From positions 310,001 through 374,000 of the forward strand of contig PHBZ01000001.1 in assembly GCA_002840755.1 (NCBI GenBank): a stretch of 64,000 nucleotides of DNA. Reading direction: 5' to 3'. Source of the DNA: Chloroflexi bacterium HGW-Chloroflexi-10. GTDB lineage: Bacteria; Chloroflexota; Anaerolineae; Anaerolineales; Anaerolineaceae. Positions 1-7,614 of this stretch are shown here, piece after piece. Below the pieces are notes generated by a model, which was not told the DNA's origin, did no database searches, and worked only from the letters and a program-made list of their open reading frames with translations. The translations under genes were made by a program, and so were the position numbers. Numbering within the stretch: position 1 is the first letter of the stretch; each line of letters begins with the position of its first letter.

Positions 1-791
1 CCGCCATAACTGATCCACAAGCTGCCATCCTCAGCTTCTATTAAAGAAGAAACATTGGCTAAGCTAAGGCAATTATTGTCCCTGGGTGCGATCCGTTCTG
101 CGGTTCCGTTTTGTGGATCAAACAAGTTTAGTCCGGTTCCTTCTACGCTGTAAGCGCCGGTACCTACCCATAATTTTCCGTCTTCGGTTGGCAAAATGCT
201 GGAAACTGCGTTGTTGCTCAATGTATTTGGGTTGTCCGGGTCATTGCGGAAATGAATAAATTTACCCGAACCGGTATCAAAAAGATCCAGACCGTTCATG
301 GTGCCAATCCACAACCTGCCCTGAGCATCCTGGACAATGTCCGTCACAATTCCGCTGGCTAGGCTGCTTTCATCTTGTGGGTCAGGCAAGAAACGGTCAA
401 ACTGCCCGGATGTTTGATCATAACGGTTCAAACCACCACCCCAGGTTCCAAACCATAAATAGCCTTCCTGGTCTTCATAAATGGAGATGATGCTGTTATG
501 GCTGAGTGTGTTGGGATTTTCCTTGTCGTGTTTGAATTGGGTTATGCTGTATCCATCGTAACGATTTAATCCATCCTGTGTACCAATCCAAAGGTAGCCC
601 TGACTGTCCTGCAGCATGGCTAGTCCGGCATTCTGTGAAAGACCATCATCGATACTGATTTTTTCAAAGCGGATGCTGACACCTGGATAGAATGCAATCC
701 CTGTTCCCGTATTAGGCGCAGAATGCACTGGTTGGATGATGAACAGAGAAAAGATAAGTAGAAATGTGATGAGTAGAGGGATGCGGCGCAT
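1..791 (-). CDS. Two-component regulator propeller (Reg_prop) protein, N-terminal part only
   Basis: The reading frame starts at an ATG (complement of 789-791) behind a GAGGTG ribosome site and stays open to the left window edge, so only about the first 263 residues are visible. A short basic start and a hydrophobic stretch form a signal peptide (about residues 1-25). After it come at least five propeller repeats with cores such as LWIGT, LWFGT and LWVGT, each followed by GLNRYD- or GLDLFD-like strands. This is the sensor beta-propeller of the Reg_prop family, normally periplasmic or extracellular and followed by a Y_Y_Y domain and then a histidine kinase, GGDEF or regulator output. The output domain lies outside the window, so the signalling type cannot be stated. 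Confidence 0.8.
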   Translation of the reverse strand, partial: MRRIPLLITFLLIFSLFIIQPVHSAPNTGTGIAFYPGVSIRFEKISIDDGLSQNAGLAMLQDSQGYLWIGTQDGLNRYDGYSITQFKHDKENPNTLSHNSIISIYEDQEGYLWFGTWGGGLNRYDQTSGQFDRFLPDPQDESSLASGIVTDIVQDAQGRLWIGTMNGLDLFDTGSGKFIHFRNDPDNPNTLSNNAVSSILPTEDGKLWVGTGAYSVEGTGLNLFDPQNGTAERIAPRDNNCLSLANVSSLIEAEDGSLWISYG

Positions 792-880
792 TGGCACCTC
801 GCAGGAATTAAATTAATTATAACGAATTTCTCAGGGCGGTAGTGAAGAAATGATTAAGAGAATGGCAATACATCAAAAAC

Positions 881-2389
881 TTATTGAAACCATTGCATGT
901 TTGCCCATAAGACCTCCCAGGATTGGCGCGGCTGGTGACAGATAAACAGGCTCGTGTGAAAACTGGATTCTTCGTTACGTACACTGTATTGGTTGCTGAC
1001 CGTTCCCACCTGTTTACAAACTTTAAAAAAGTGGTCAGCGTATTGGCGTTCAAATCCGACCACGATTACACTCTCGGGTTCAAAATTGCCATAACCGCGT
1101 TGCCACAGGCTGTTAGACCCGCTGATGACGGGGGGCAGATCATATTCGGTGCCGTATAGGTCCAATGCGCCGGCCTCACCATAATTGCCAGCCAGGATAA
1201 CTGTTTTTGGTTTTTCAAGCTGGGGGATATCTGCGTAGATTTGGGCAATTTGGGCAGTCAGTTCTTGCCAGCCGATCATTTCGACCACATTATCATTGAT
1301 GTCGGATGTGATCGGCCAGAGGGTAGAGTTAATCGGAACGACTGGTTTCATAATCACAACGGCTGTTACAAAGCTGATGGACAGGGTGATCCATGTTGCC
1401 TGCCAACCTGGACTGAAGGGTCTTACCGAACGCTGTGCAAGCCAGTATTCCCACCTGGCTGATCCGGCAGCCAGCAGCATGGCATAAGCCGGGGCAAGGT
1501 AATAACCGCGTCCGCGACTGACAAGCAGGAGAAAAAAAGTGGTGAGAAACAGATATGCCAGTGGCCGGTAGGTTTTGCCGTTGTTGGAAAATAAACAAAA
1601 GAACAACCCGATAACCCATAAAGGTAGGGTAGTGGGGTAGGTGGTGGCATACAACTGGTCGGTCAGGAAGCCTTCTGTACGTCCCCAGGCGATATCGCGC
1701 GCGTGAATGGCTGCCAGAAAATCCAAAGAAATAAAATTATGTTGAATCTGCCAGATCAGGTTGGGTAAGTAAATCAACAAAGCCAGCGCGGCGCCCAGCC
1801 ACAGCCAGCGGGAGCGCAAATACCGGCGCAGCGGGGTAGCTAACGCCGCGACAACCACACCGGCGGCCCAGAAGACCATAGTGAATTTGGTCATCATTCC
1901 CAGACCAATACCGGCGCCAATCCCCAGCCACCAACGTGGGTCCGTGGTTTTGATCAGGCGCACCAGAAAGAAAGCGACAACCACCCACCAAAAGTAATCA
2001 AAGGACATGTATTGGAGCAGGGTGCCGGCAACCATGGCCACCGGCGCTATACCTGCTGATAGACCGGCTACTATTTGTCCTGGGCGTTTGGCGTCAAAAT
2101 CGCGAGCCATGAGCATGGTCAGCAGCACCACAATCCCTTGCGCCAACGCGGGAAAAACTCTCAGCCCGCGGAGTGAAGAACCAAACAGTTCCAGGCCGAT
2201 GCGTGCCAGAAATGGAGAAAGTGGCGGGTAAGCTACATAGCCCCAGTCCAGTTGGCGGGCATTCATCAAAAGATCCAACTCATCGCGGTGAAAACCGTAT
2301 TGATTATTGGTTAGAATATGAAGTGTAACCACTACCAGAGGTATGAGGATCAGATGCAGGTTTGCTTTCAGGAATGAACAGTTACGCAT
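881..2389 (-). CDS. ArnT/PMT-like glycosyltransferase family 39 membrane protein
   Basis: The 502-residue polytopic membrane protein has the family 39 (PMT_2/ArnT-like) N-terminal signature: an HRDELDLL acidic motif in the first external loop followed by DWGYVAYPPLSPF. Such enzymes use polyprenyl-phosphate sugars to glycosylate lipids or proteins on the outer face of the membrane. About ten to twelve hydrophobic segments are followed by a C-terminal soluble region from about residue 380. The chosen ATG at 2389 has a GAAAGGAAA site just upstream; the frame could extend 13 codons further (to 2428) but that extension is polar and lacks a ribosome site. A terminator-like hairpin separates it from the upstream same-strand gene. 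Donor and acceptor are unknown. Confidence 0.78.
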   Translation of the reverse strand: MRNCSFLKANLHLILIPLVVVTLHILTNNQYGFHRDELDLLMNARQLDWGYVAYPPLSPFLARIGLELFGSSLRGLRVFPALAQGIVVLLTMLMARDFDAKRPGQIVAGLSAGIAPVAMVAGTLLQYMSFDYFWWVVVAFFLVRLIKTTDPRWWLGIGAGIGLGMMTKFTMVFWAAGVVVAALATPLRRYLRSRWLWLGAALALLIYLPNLIWQIQHNFISLDFLAAIHARDIAWGRTEGFLTDQLYATTYPTTLPLWVIGLFFCLFSNNGKTYRPLAYLFLTTFFLLLVSRGRGYYLAPAYAMLLAAGSARWEYWLAQRSVRPFSPGWQATWITLSISFVTAVVIMKPVVPINSTLWPITSDINDNVVEMIGWQELTAQIAQIYADIPQLEKPKTVILAGNYGEAGALDLYGTEYDLPPVISGSNSLWQRGYGNFEPESVIVVGFERQYADHFFKVCKQVGTVSNQYSVRNEESSFHTSLFICHQPRQSWEVLWANMQWFQ

Positions 2390-2430
2390 GCGTTTCCTTT
2401 CGGGTGGTAGGTATACGAAAAATGGCAAAA

Positions 2431-2462
2431 CTGCCCTGGCGGTTTTAAATACCGCAGGGCAG
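2431..2462 (-). terminator. Intrinsic terminator between two minus-strand genes
   Basis: CTGCCCT plus GCGG (2431-2442, one bulged G) pairs with CCGC plus AGGGCAG (2452-2462). On the minus strand the stem is followed by TTTTGCCATTTTT. It lies after the stop of the small membrane protein at 2525 and before the glycosyltransferase start. Confidence 0.6.
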
Positions 2463-2524
2463 CCTGCAAGGGAGGGAAAATGTATAAGAAATTAATACCA
2501 ATGAGAATGAGCGAAATAATTAAC

Positions 2525-2863
2525 CTACTTGCCCGTCAGGGTATCAAGGCGCAGGGTGAAGCGGTCTGCCCTTTTGGATAAATTGTCATTAAATTTAACC
2601 ATACGGGCGGCGGCATATAAGAACAGAGAAATAGACGCGTTTACCACCACAAATAACACCCCAATGCTCTTGATAGCCTGGGCGGCATAACCCAAAAGAA
2701 TATCGGCTAAAACGCCAAATATCGAATTTAATAAGAAACTATTGGCTTGTATACCGCTATCGGTCCGGAATATGGTTAAGAGGCAAACCAGCATGACGAC
2801 AAGATTCAATCCGCTCAGGATATAGAGGACAATACTAAAAAATGGGGTTGGTGTTTTTCGCAT
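2525..2863 (-). CDS. Small membrane protein of unknown function
   Basis: This 112-residue protein starts at ATG 2863 behind AAGGAGAG. It has two or three hydrophobic helices (about residues 8-30, 45-60 and 65-85) and a basic C-terminal tail rich in Arg, Lys and Asp. I do not recognise a family. It is monocistronic as far as can be seen: a terminator follows it and the next gene on the other side is divergent. Confidence 0.6.
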   Translation of the reverse strand: MRKTPTPFFSIVLYILSGLNLVVMLVCLLTIFRTDSGIQANSFLLNSIFGVLADILLGYAAQAIKSIGVLFVVVNASISLFLYAAARMVKFNDNLSKRADRFTLRLDTLTGK

Positions 2864-3086
2864 TTGGGCTCTCCTTTATTCTTCAATAGTTATTGTAAAT
2901 ACTTTTACCAGTGTTGAACCTCTACCCTGGTAGAGTATCGCACCTGACTGAGAGCGGAATTTTCCATGTATGTTCTTGGATGGAGTCGCTTTTGAGACCG
3001 GGGATTTGCTGAAAGTGGTGCTTAACTGTTCATTTGACTATGGACGAGGGGATTGATTTCATGTATAGTGGTGTTTGGAGGGCCCT

Positions 3087-4079
3087 ATGAAGTACGATGA
3101 AGTGTTATCCCGAGCCTGGAAAATAGTTTGGAGATTTAAAGCTCTGTGGGTTTTTGGCGTTTTGGCTAGTTGTGCGCGTGCCAGCAGTGGCGGTGGAGGC
3201 GGCTCCAGCAGCGGTGGTGGAGGCGGCTCCAGTTTGCTGCCCCAATCCGGTGTATTAGCTGCACCCGACATGCAGTTTCCCGGGCAGATTTACCAGTGGA
3301 TGCTGGCTTTCCAACGCACATGGGAGGCTGAACCCTGGGTGATTATGTTGATCATTCTGGCTTTGTTCAGTCTGGTGTTTGTTTTGGTTGTGTTTGGAAT
3401 GTTTGCTGGAACCATGGGACGTGTAGGTGTGGTCCGCGGTGCCTGGATGGCCGAGGAAGGTGAAGAAAAGCTTGGCTTTGGCCGTATCTGGAGAGCCAGT
3501 TTACCTTATTTCTGGCGGGTGTTCTTCTTGATTTTACTGACGTATGGAGTTATCGCGTTGTTAGTTTCTGTTTTACTGCTGCCATTCATTTTGCTAACAG
3601 TTCTGACCGCGGGAGTGGCTGCCATTATTCTTCTGCCCATCTTGTTGCCGTTTTCATTGCTTGCCCTGGTGTTTTTCTTTGGCTTACGGGTGTGGATTGA
3701 ACAAACTATTGTTGCGATTGTAGGTGAAAATCTCGGATTGTTTGCTGCCATGGAACGTGCTTGGAAATTGCTCATTGCCAAACCATGGCCGCAGCTTGTA
3801 ATAGGGCTGATCGTTACGATTGGAGAAGGTGTGGTTTCCTTCGCATTAATCATCCCATTCTTTCTGGTATTTTTACCGTTTCTTGTGTCTATTTTGTTTG
3901 AAACCAAAGTTGCGCTAACGATTGGTGCAGGGTTGAGCGGTCTAACACTTCTGGTGTACCTGCCAATCGTATTTGCTGCTTGCGGTTTAATGTATGCCTA
4001 CATTGGCGCAGTCTGGACATTGACCTTCCGACAGTTGACGGCAGAGTATATCCTTAGTTCGGAACGGAATATCGAGTAA
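3087..4079 (+). CDS. Polytopic membrane protein with a Gly/Ser linker, unknown function
   Basis: The 330-residue protein starts at ATG 3087, five bases after a GGAGGG site; the frame also opens at a TTG at 3075 but that would sit on the ribosome site. It begins with MKYDEVLSRAWKIVWRFKALW, a start seen in predicted bacterial membrane proteins of unknown function, then a Gly/Ser-rich loop (residues about 33-47), and then about six hydrophobic helices in paired long stretches (about 90-120, 145-215, 245-325). No catalytic motif is visible. A transport or membrane-organisation role would be a guess. It precedes the FHA/PP2C pair but is separated by a hairpin and promoter. Confidence 0.65.
   Translation: MKYDEVLSRAWKIVWRFKALWVFGVLASCARASSGGGGGSSSGGGGGSSLLPQSGVLAAPDMQFPGQIYQWMLAFQRTWEAEPWVIMLIILALFSLVFVLVVFGMFAGTMGRVGVVRGAWMAEEGEEKLGFGRIWRASLPYFWRVFFLILLTYGVIALLVSVLLLPFILLTVLTAGVAAIILLPILLPFSLLALVFFFGLRVWIEQTIVAIVGENLGLFAAMERAWKLLIAKPWPQLVIGLIVTIGEGVVSFALIIPFFLVFLPFLVSILFETKVALTIGAGLSGLTLLVYLPIVFAACGLMYAYIGAVWTLTFRQLTAEYILSSERNIE
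3183..3230 (+). repeat. 24-bp direct tandem repeat coding for a Gly/Ser linker
   Basis: Two 24-base units (3183-3206 and 3207-3230) differ at two positions, and both encode SSGGGGGS in frame. The repeat makes the flexible loop of the surrounding membrane protein. A unit of 24 bases keeps the frame, so copy number could vary by slippage. Confidence 0.7.
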
Positions 4080-4139
4080 TGCAGGAATAAAAAAAATCCG
4101 GATCAGATTGTGGGTACAAAATCGGTTGACCTCATCTAC

Positions 4140-4166
4140 TTGATTTTTCCCAAAAAAAGATATAAT
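4140..4166 (+). promoter_or_regulatory. Candidate promoter of the FHA-PP2C operon
   Basis: A perfect TATAAT lies at 4161-4166, with TTGATT at 4140-4145 as a possible -35 box at a short 15-base spacing. It lies 37 bases before the start codon of the FHA protein. The -10 match is strong; the -35 assignment is weak. Confidence 0.45.
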
Positions 4167-4172
4167 ACATGC

Positions 4173-4199
4173 AGGGTGGATTTTTCCACCCTCTTTTTT
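4173..4199 (+). terminator. Intrinsic terminator hairpin just after the -10 box
   Basis: AGGGTGG (4173-4179) pairs perfectly with CCACCCT (4186-4192) around a six-base loop and is followed by CTTTTTT. It is well placed to end transcripts of the gene stopping at 4079, but it also lies right where a transcript from the TATAAT at 4161 would begin, so it would form the 5' end of the FHA-PP2C mRNA. Confidence 0.55.
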
Positions 4200-4202
4200 C
4201 AC

Positions 4203-6134
4203 ATGGATACCCATAAAAGTCGTATTATACATCCACTTTTACGTTGGGCGCTGATCTTCGGTCTGTGCCTGTTTGGCGTTAACCGAGTGGTGGCACAGCA
4301 AGCTGAGGGAGAAGCGGTCATTTCCCAATTGGAAGCCGGTCAATTTCCATTGATAACATTTTATCTGGAGACACGCCTGGCCGATTCTTCCTCATTATCC
4401 CGGCTGAGTGAAGAACATATCAGCGTAATTGAAGATGGGGCAGAGCCAGTGCCTATCGAGAGCCTGGAAATTTTTCAGCCGGGTTTTCAGGTGATTGTAG
4501 CTTATAACATTGGGCCGGCAATGGCAAATACAACCCAGGGTGGTAAATCACGTTTTCTGGCGATTAATGAAGCATTGCTTGACTGGCTGGGCGGTCGTCC
4601 GGATAATTCTCCTGATGATTTTAGTCTGGCTGGCAACACTGGTTTGCAGTCGATCCGGATGGAAAGTGCTGTGGAGTTTGCCAATGCGCTGGCCAGCTAT
4701 CAGCCCGATTTTGTCCAAAACCAACCCAACCTGACCAGTCTATTGCAGGCATTGGACCTGTCAACGGATCCTAATCCACATCCGCTGACCAAACGAACGA
4801 TCCTTTATATCACTCCACAACCTACAGCTGCGCAGATCTCCGCGTTTCCTGGGATGATTGACCGTGCTGTACGTCAAAATGTACAGGTAAATGTTTGGCT
4901 TGTGGCGCCGGCTTCTGCACCGGAAATTAACGCTGCGGTAGTTGAGCCACTCTTGGAATTGGCCGAACGTAGCGGGGGTGAGTTTTTTCTATTTTCAGGC
5001 GTAGAAGAATTGCCTGATCCGGAAGATTATTTTCGTGATCGACGGTTTCTTCACCAGGTTCAATACCGTTCTGCTATTAACAGTGACGGAAACCATACTA
5101 TTCGTACACAAATTAATTATTTGGGAGTTTCCATCCAGTCGAATATGCTTCAGGTGGAACTGAATGTCCAACCGCCTAACCCAGTGTTGATTGACCCACC
5201 GCTCAGTATTGACCGGACATGGGACTTGGCTGAAGATCCTGAGAGTTTAAACCTGTTACCTGTACAGCAAACGGTTAGCTTTTTTAATGAATTTCCGGAT
5301 GGCCACCAGCGTGAATTGGTTAGTGCACGCCTGTTAATAGATGACGTGGTCGTGGCGGAAATTAACGAGGCGCCCTTTCAATCATTTGATTGGGATATTA
5401 GTACATTGGATGTAACCCAGGATATTTCCTTAATAGTAGAAGTCGAGGACAACCTCGGGTTAGTTGGACAAACACAACCGGTATTGGTATCAGTTAGTGT
5501 TGCTGAGCGGCCATTAACATTCTGGCAGTCTTTGTTGACTATGCAGATGACCAGTGAGCGCTGGATTATTCTTGGCTCAGTAGTTACAACCGGTTCGGTG
5601 TTGGTCGTAGCCATTATCCTGGCCGGGCGTCGACGGGCTTACTGGCGTGAAAGGTCGGCAGCCCGCAAACTTCGGACGGACCCACTTACCCAACCGGTCA
5701 TTATACGTCAGGAAAGCTTGCGTAGTGCAGCCATTCCTGCGGCACAATACCCACAGGTAGGTGGACAAAATGTCGCTGCCTGGTTGGTACCATTGAATGA
5801 ACGTTTTGAAGCCATGCGTCAGAAGGCGATTCCGCTGAACCGCAGCGAATTGGTGATTGGCCGTGATACGCACCTGGCAAACCTAGTGATTTCTTCTGAA
5901 GCTATTGAGATGTTACATGCTGTTCTGACGCGTAAAGCGGATGAGGAGTACTGGTTGGCCGATAATCACAGCGCGGCTGGTACCTGGGTAAATTATGCGC
6001 CTCTTTCGGCGCAGGGTTTGCGTTTACAACATGGAGACCTGGTCCATTTTGCTAAAACCGCCTATCGATTTGAAATCGTTAATCCTCCGGATGACCGCGA
6101 AGCGCGATTAATCACGTATAATAAAGAAATATGA
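4203..6134 (+). CDS. Transmembrane protein: exported VWA-like region, TM helix, cytoplasmic FHA domain
   Basis: The start at ATG 4203 gives a clear signal peptide (basic start, WALIFGLCLFGV core, cleavage near VVAQ); the open frame extends upstream to 4110 but through a promoter and hairpin. The 643-residue protein has an exported part that resembles a von Willebrand A fold (about 90-300) but with no DxSxS metal motif, an Ig-like stretch (about 340-440), one membrane helix (about 453-478), a basic stop-transfer RRRAYWR, and a C-terminal FHA domain (about 545-635). The FHA core IGRDTHLANLVIS is present, but the usual S-R-x-H is EMLH. FHA domains bind phosphothreonine. The stop overlaps the PP2C start by 4 bases (ATGA), so the pair probably forms a phospho-signalling unit across the membrane. 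Confidence 0.72.
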   Translation: MDTHKSRIIHPLLRWALIFGLCLFGVNRVVAQQAEGEAVISQLEAGQFPLITFYLETRLADSSSLSRLSEEHISVIEDGAEPVPIESLEIFQPGFQVIVAYNIGPAMANTTQGGKSRFLAINEALLDWLGGRPDNSPDDFSLAGNTGLQSIRMESAVEFANALASYQPDFVQNQPNLTSLLQALDLSTDPNPHPLTKRTILYITPQPTAAQISAFPGMIDRAVRQNVQVNVWLVAPASAPEINAAVVEPLLELAERSGGEFFLFSGVEELPDPEDYFRDRRFLHQVQYRSAINSDGNHTIRTQINYLGVSIQSNMLQVELNVQPPNPVLIDPPLSIDRTWDLAEDPESLNLLPVQQTVSFFNEFPDGHQRELVSARLLIDDVVVAEINEAPFQSFDWDISTLDVTQDISLIVEVEDNLGLVGQTQPVLVSVSVAERPLTFWQSLLTMQMTSERWIILGSVVTTGSVLVVAIILAGRRRAYWRERSAARKLRTDPLTQPVIIRQESLRSAAIPAAQYPQVGGQNVAAWLVPLNERFEAMRQKAIPLNRSELVIGRDTHLANLVISSEAIEMLHAVLTRKADEEYWLADNHSAAGTWVNYAPLSAQGLRLQHGDLVHFAKTAYRFEIVNPPDDREARLITYNKEI

Positions 6135-7297
6135 TTCGTGAAAACCATTCCAGTTACCCGGTAACTGCACAGACTCATCCCGGTATGACGGGGAAAAATA
6201 ATGAGGACAGATTTGGGGTGTCTGCTTTTCGTTTGAGCAAACAGGATGACACACCGGTATTGCTTGCCGTCTTGTGTGATGGCATTGGCGGGCACCAAGC
6301 CGGGGAAGTGGCTGCCGATTTAGCAGTCAATCACATCAGTAATGCGGTAGCGCAAAGTGACGGGAGCGACCCGCTGTCAGCTTTGCAAACCGGAATTCAC
6401 CGGGCCAGTCAGGCTATCTATAACGAAGCGCGTGAAGATAGTGATAAGCAAGGTATGGGTTCTACGGCTGCCTGTGTTCTAGTGATTGGTAACCAGCTTT
6501 ATACAGCAACAGTGGGTGATTCGCGCATTTACCTGATTCATGGCAGCCACATCCGCCAGGTAAGCACAGATCACACCTGGATCCAGGAAGCATTGGAAGG
6601 TGGGTTGCTCAGCCCTGAACAGGTAGAAGGTCATCCCAACAGGCATGTAATTCGCCGTTACTTGGGCGCACTCAACCCGCCGGTCGTGGATTTTCGGCTG
6701 CGATTGAATAACAGTGAACGCGATGAACGTGCCCTGCAGAACCAGGGCTGTGAATTAAAGAGTGGTGAACGCCTGTTGTTATGCAGTGATGGGCTATCTG
6801 ATCTGGTGAATGAAGCGGAAATTCAGGCAGCCTTTGATGGAAAAAGCGATGAAGAAGCCGTACAGATTTTAATTAACCTGGCTAATCAACGCGGCGGCCA
6901 TGACAATATCACCATTGTAACCTTTTCTATACCACAGAAAAAAGAGACAGCTGTCCGTCGTAAACGATCATCTATTCCTTATGGTTGTTCAATTGGTGCG
7001 ATTGTATTGGGGATGATGCTGTTGGTTGTTTTAGGTTATTTTCTGTGGAAAGGATTTCCCTGGTTGCAGAGCGAAATTACTCCTACACCGCCCATTCAGA
7101 TGACAATCAATCCGTTGATTACCAGTGCTCCACCAGCTGCCTCAACCGATCTCCCTGTTTTGGCGAGTGTAACACCGCAGCCAACATCCAGTGCAACCCC
7201 GGAAGAACTTTTTCCTGATCCCAGCACAACTCCGGATGCCTACCCGGAGCCGCAAACGCAGGGGAATGGGGCGGATACTGCATTAGGATATCCCTAG
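6131..7297 (+). CDS. PP2C-family Ser/Thr phosphatase with C-terminal membrane anchor
   Basis: The 388-residue protein carries the PP2C (PPM, Stp/PrpC type) metal-site motifs in order: NNEDRFG (about 23-29), CDGIGGHQAG (49-58), TVGDSRIYL, CSDGLSDLV, and GGHDNITIVTF near residue 255. These phosphatases remove phosphate from Ser/Thr residues with two Mn2+ or Mg2+ ions. After the catalytic domain come a basic RRKR stretch, one membrane helix (about 283-306) and a Thr/Pro-rich tail that would be outside the cell, as in PstP of actinobacteria. It is translationally coupled to the FHA protein; the matching Ser/Thr kinase is not in the window. Confidence 0.9.
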   Translation: MIRENHSSYPVTAQTHPGMTGKNNEDRFGVSAFRLSKQDDTPVLLAVLCDGIGGHQAGEVAADLAVNHISNAVAQSDGSDPLSALQTGIHRASQAIYNEAREDSDKQGMGSTAACVLVIGNQLYTATVGDSRIYLIHGSHIRQVSTDHTWIQEALEGGLLSPEQVEGHPNRHVIRRYLGALNPPVVDFRLRLNNSERDERALQNQGCELKSGERLLLCSDGLSDLVNEAEIQAAFDGKSDEEAVQILINLANQRGGHDNITIVTFSIPQKKETAVRRKRSSIPYGCSIGAIVLGMMLLVVLGYFLWKGFPWLQSEITPTPPIQMTINPLITSAPPAASTDLPVLASVTPQPTSSATPEELFPDPSTTPDAYPEPQTQGNGADTALGYP

Positions 7298-7431
7298 AGA
7301 GATAGGAAGGGGTGCTCAATTGGGGGAAAGAAAAATCATGCAGAACATTTTCACCATCTCAAACCTGCTAACGAGGGTGAGGTACTGTAGCGCTGGGTTA
7401 ATTCTCTCCCCACAAAAAAATAATTTGGGCG

Positions 7432-7437
7432 TATAAT
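7432..7437 (+). promoter_or_regulatory. -10 box upstream of mgtE
   Basis: A perfect TATAAT lies in the 317-base gap between the PP2C gene and mgtE. No good -35 box is seen at 17 bases. It would give an mRNA leader of about 170 bases that contains a short acidic open frame (7482-7547) and a small GGGC/GCCC hairpin (about 7589-7601) right before the GGAGG of mgtE. I do not recognise the Mg2+ M-box here. Confidence 0.4.
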
Positions 7438-7481
7438 ATAGCAAAGTTTTTATCCAAAAACATTTATTGAGTATGGAGATT

Positions 7482-7547
7482 ATGGACGAGCAACAAAATC
7501 CCGGTGACCGGGAACCGCTATCAGATAAATGTACTTTAAATCTTTAG
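7482..7547 (+). CDS. Possible 21-residue leader peptide of mgtE
   Basis: ATG at 7482 opens a 21-codon frame that ends at TAG 7545-7547. The peptide begins MDEQQNPGDREP: acidic residues at 2, 3, 9 and 11 and prolines at 7 and 12. A GGAG lies just before the start, rather close (about 3 bases); an in-frame ATG also occurs at 7473. In Salmonella the Mg2+ transporter gene mgtA is controlled by a short acidic/Pro leader peptide (MgtL) whose translation aborts at low Mg2+. The position and composition here fit such a role, but this is an inference from a short frame. Confidence 0.3.
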   Translation: MDEQQNPGDREPLSDKCTLNL

Positions 7548-7614
7548 GCAAAGTCCTGGTCTGCCGTTTTAACAGCTAACCGCTTCCAGGGCTAATTGCC
7601 CCGGAGGTGTATCG

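Noticed and set aside
3183..3230. CRISPR or regulatory repeat
   Set aside because: Only two 24-base units, in frame, coding for a Gly/Ser linker.
4110..4202. Upstream extension of the FHA protein from 4110
   Set aside because: It would run through a promoter and terminator hairpin and would mask the signal peptide.
7380..7614. Mg2+-sensing M-box (ykoK) riboswitch upstream of mgtE
   Set aside because: GGTGAGG-like bases occur near 7373-7384 but the rest of the conserved M-box core is not seen.
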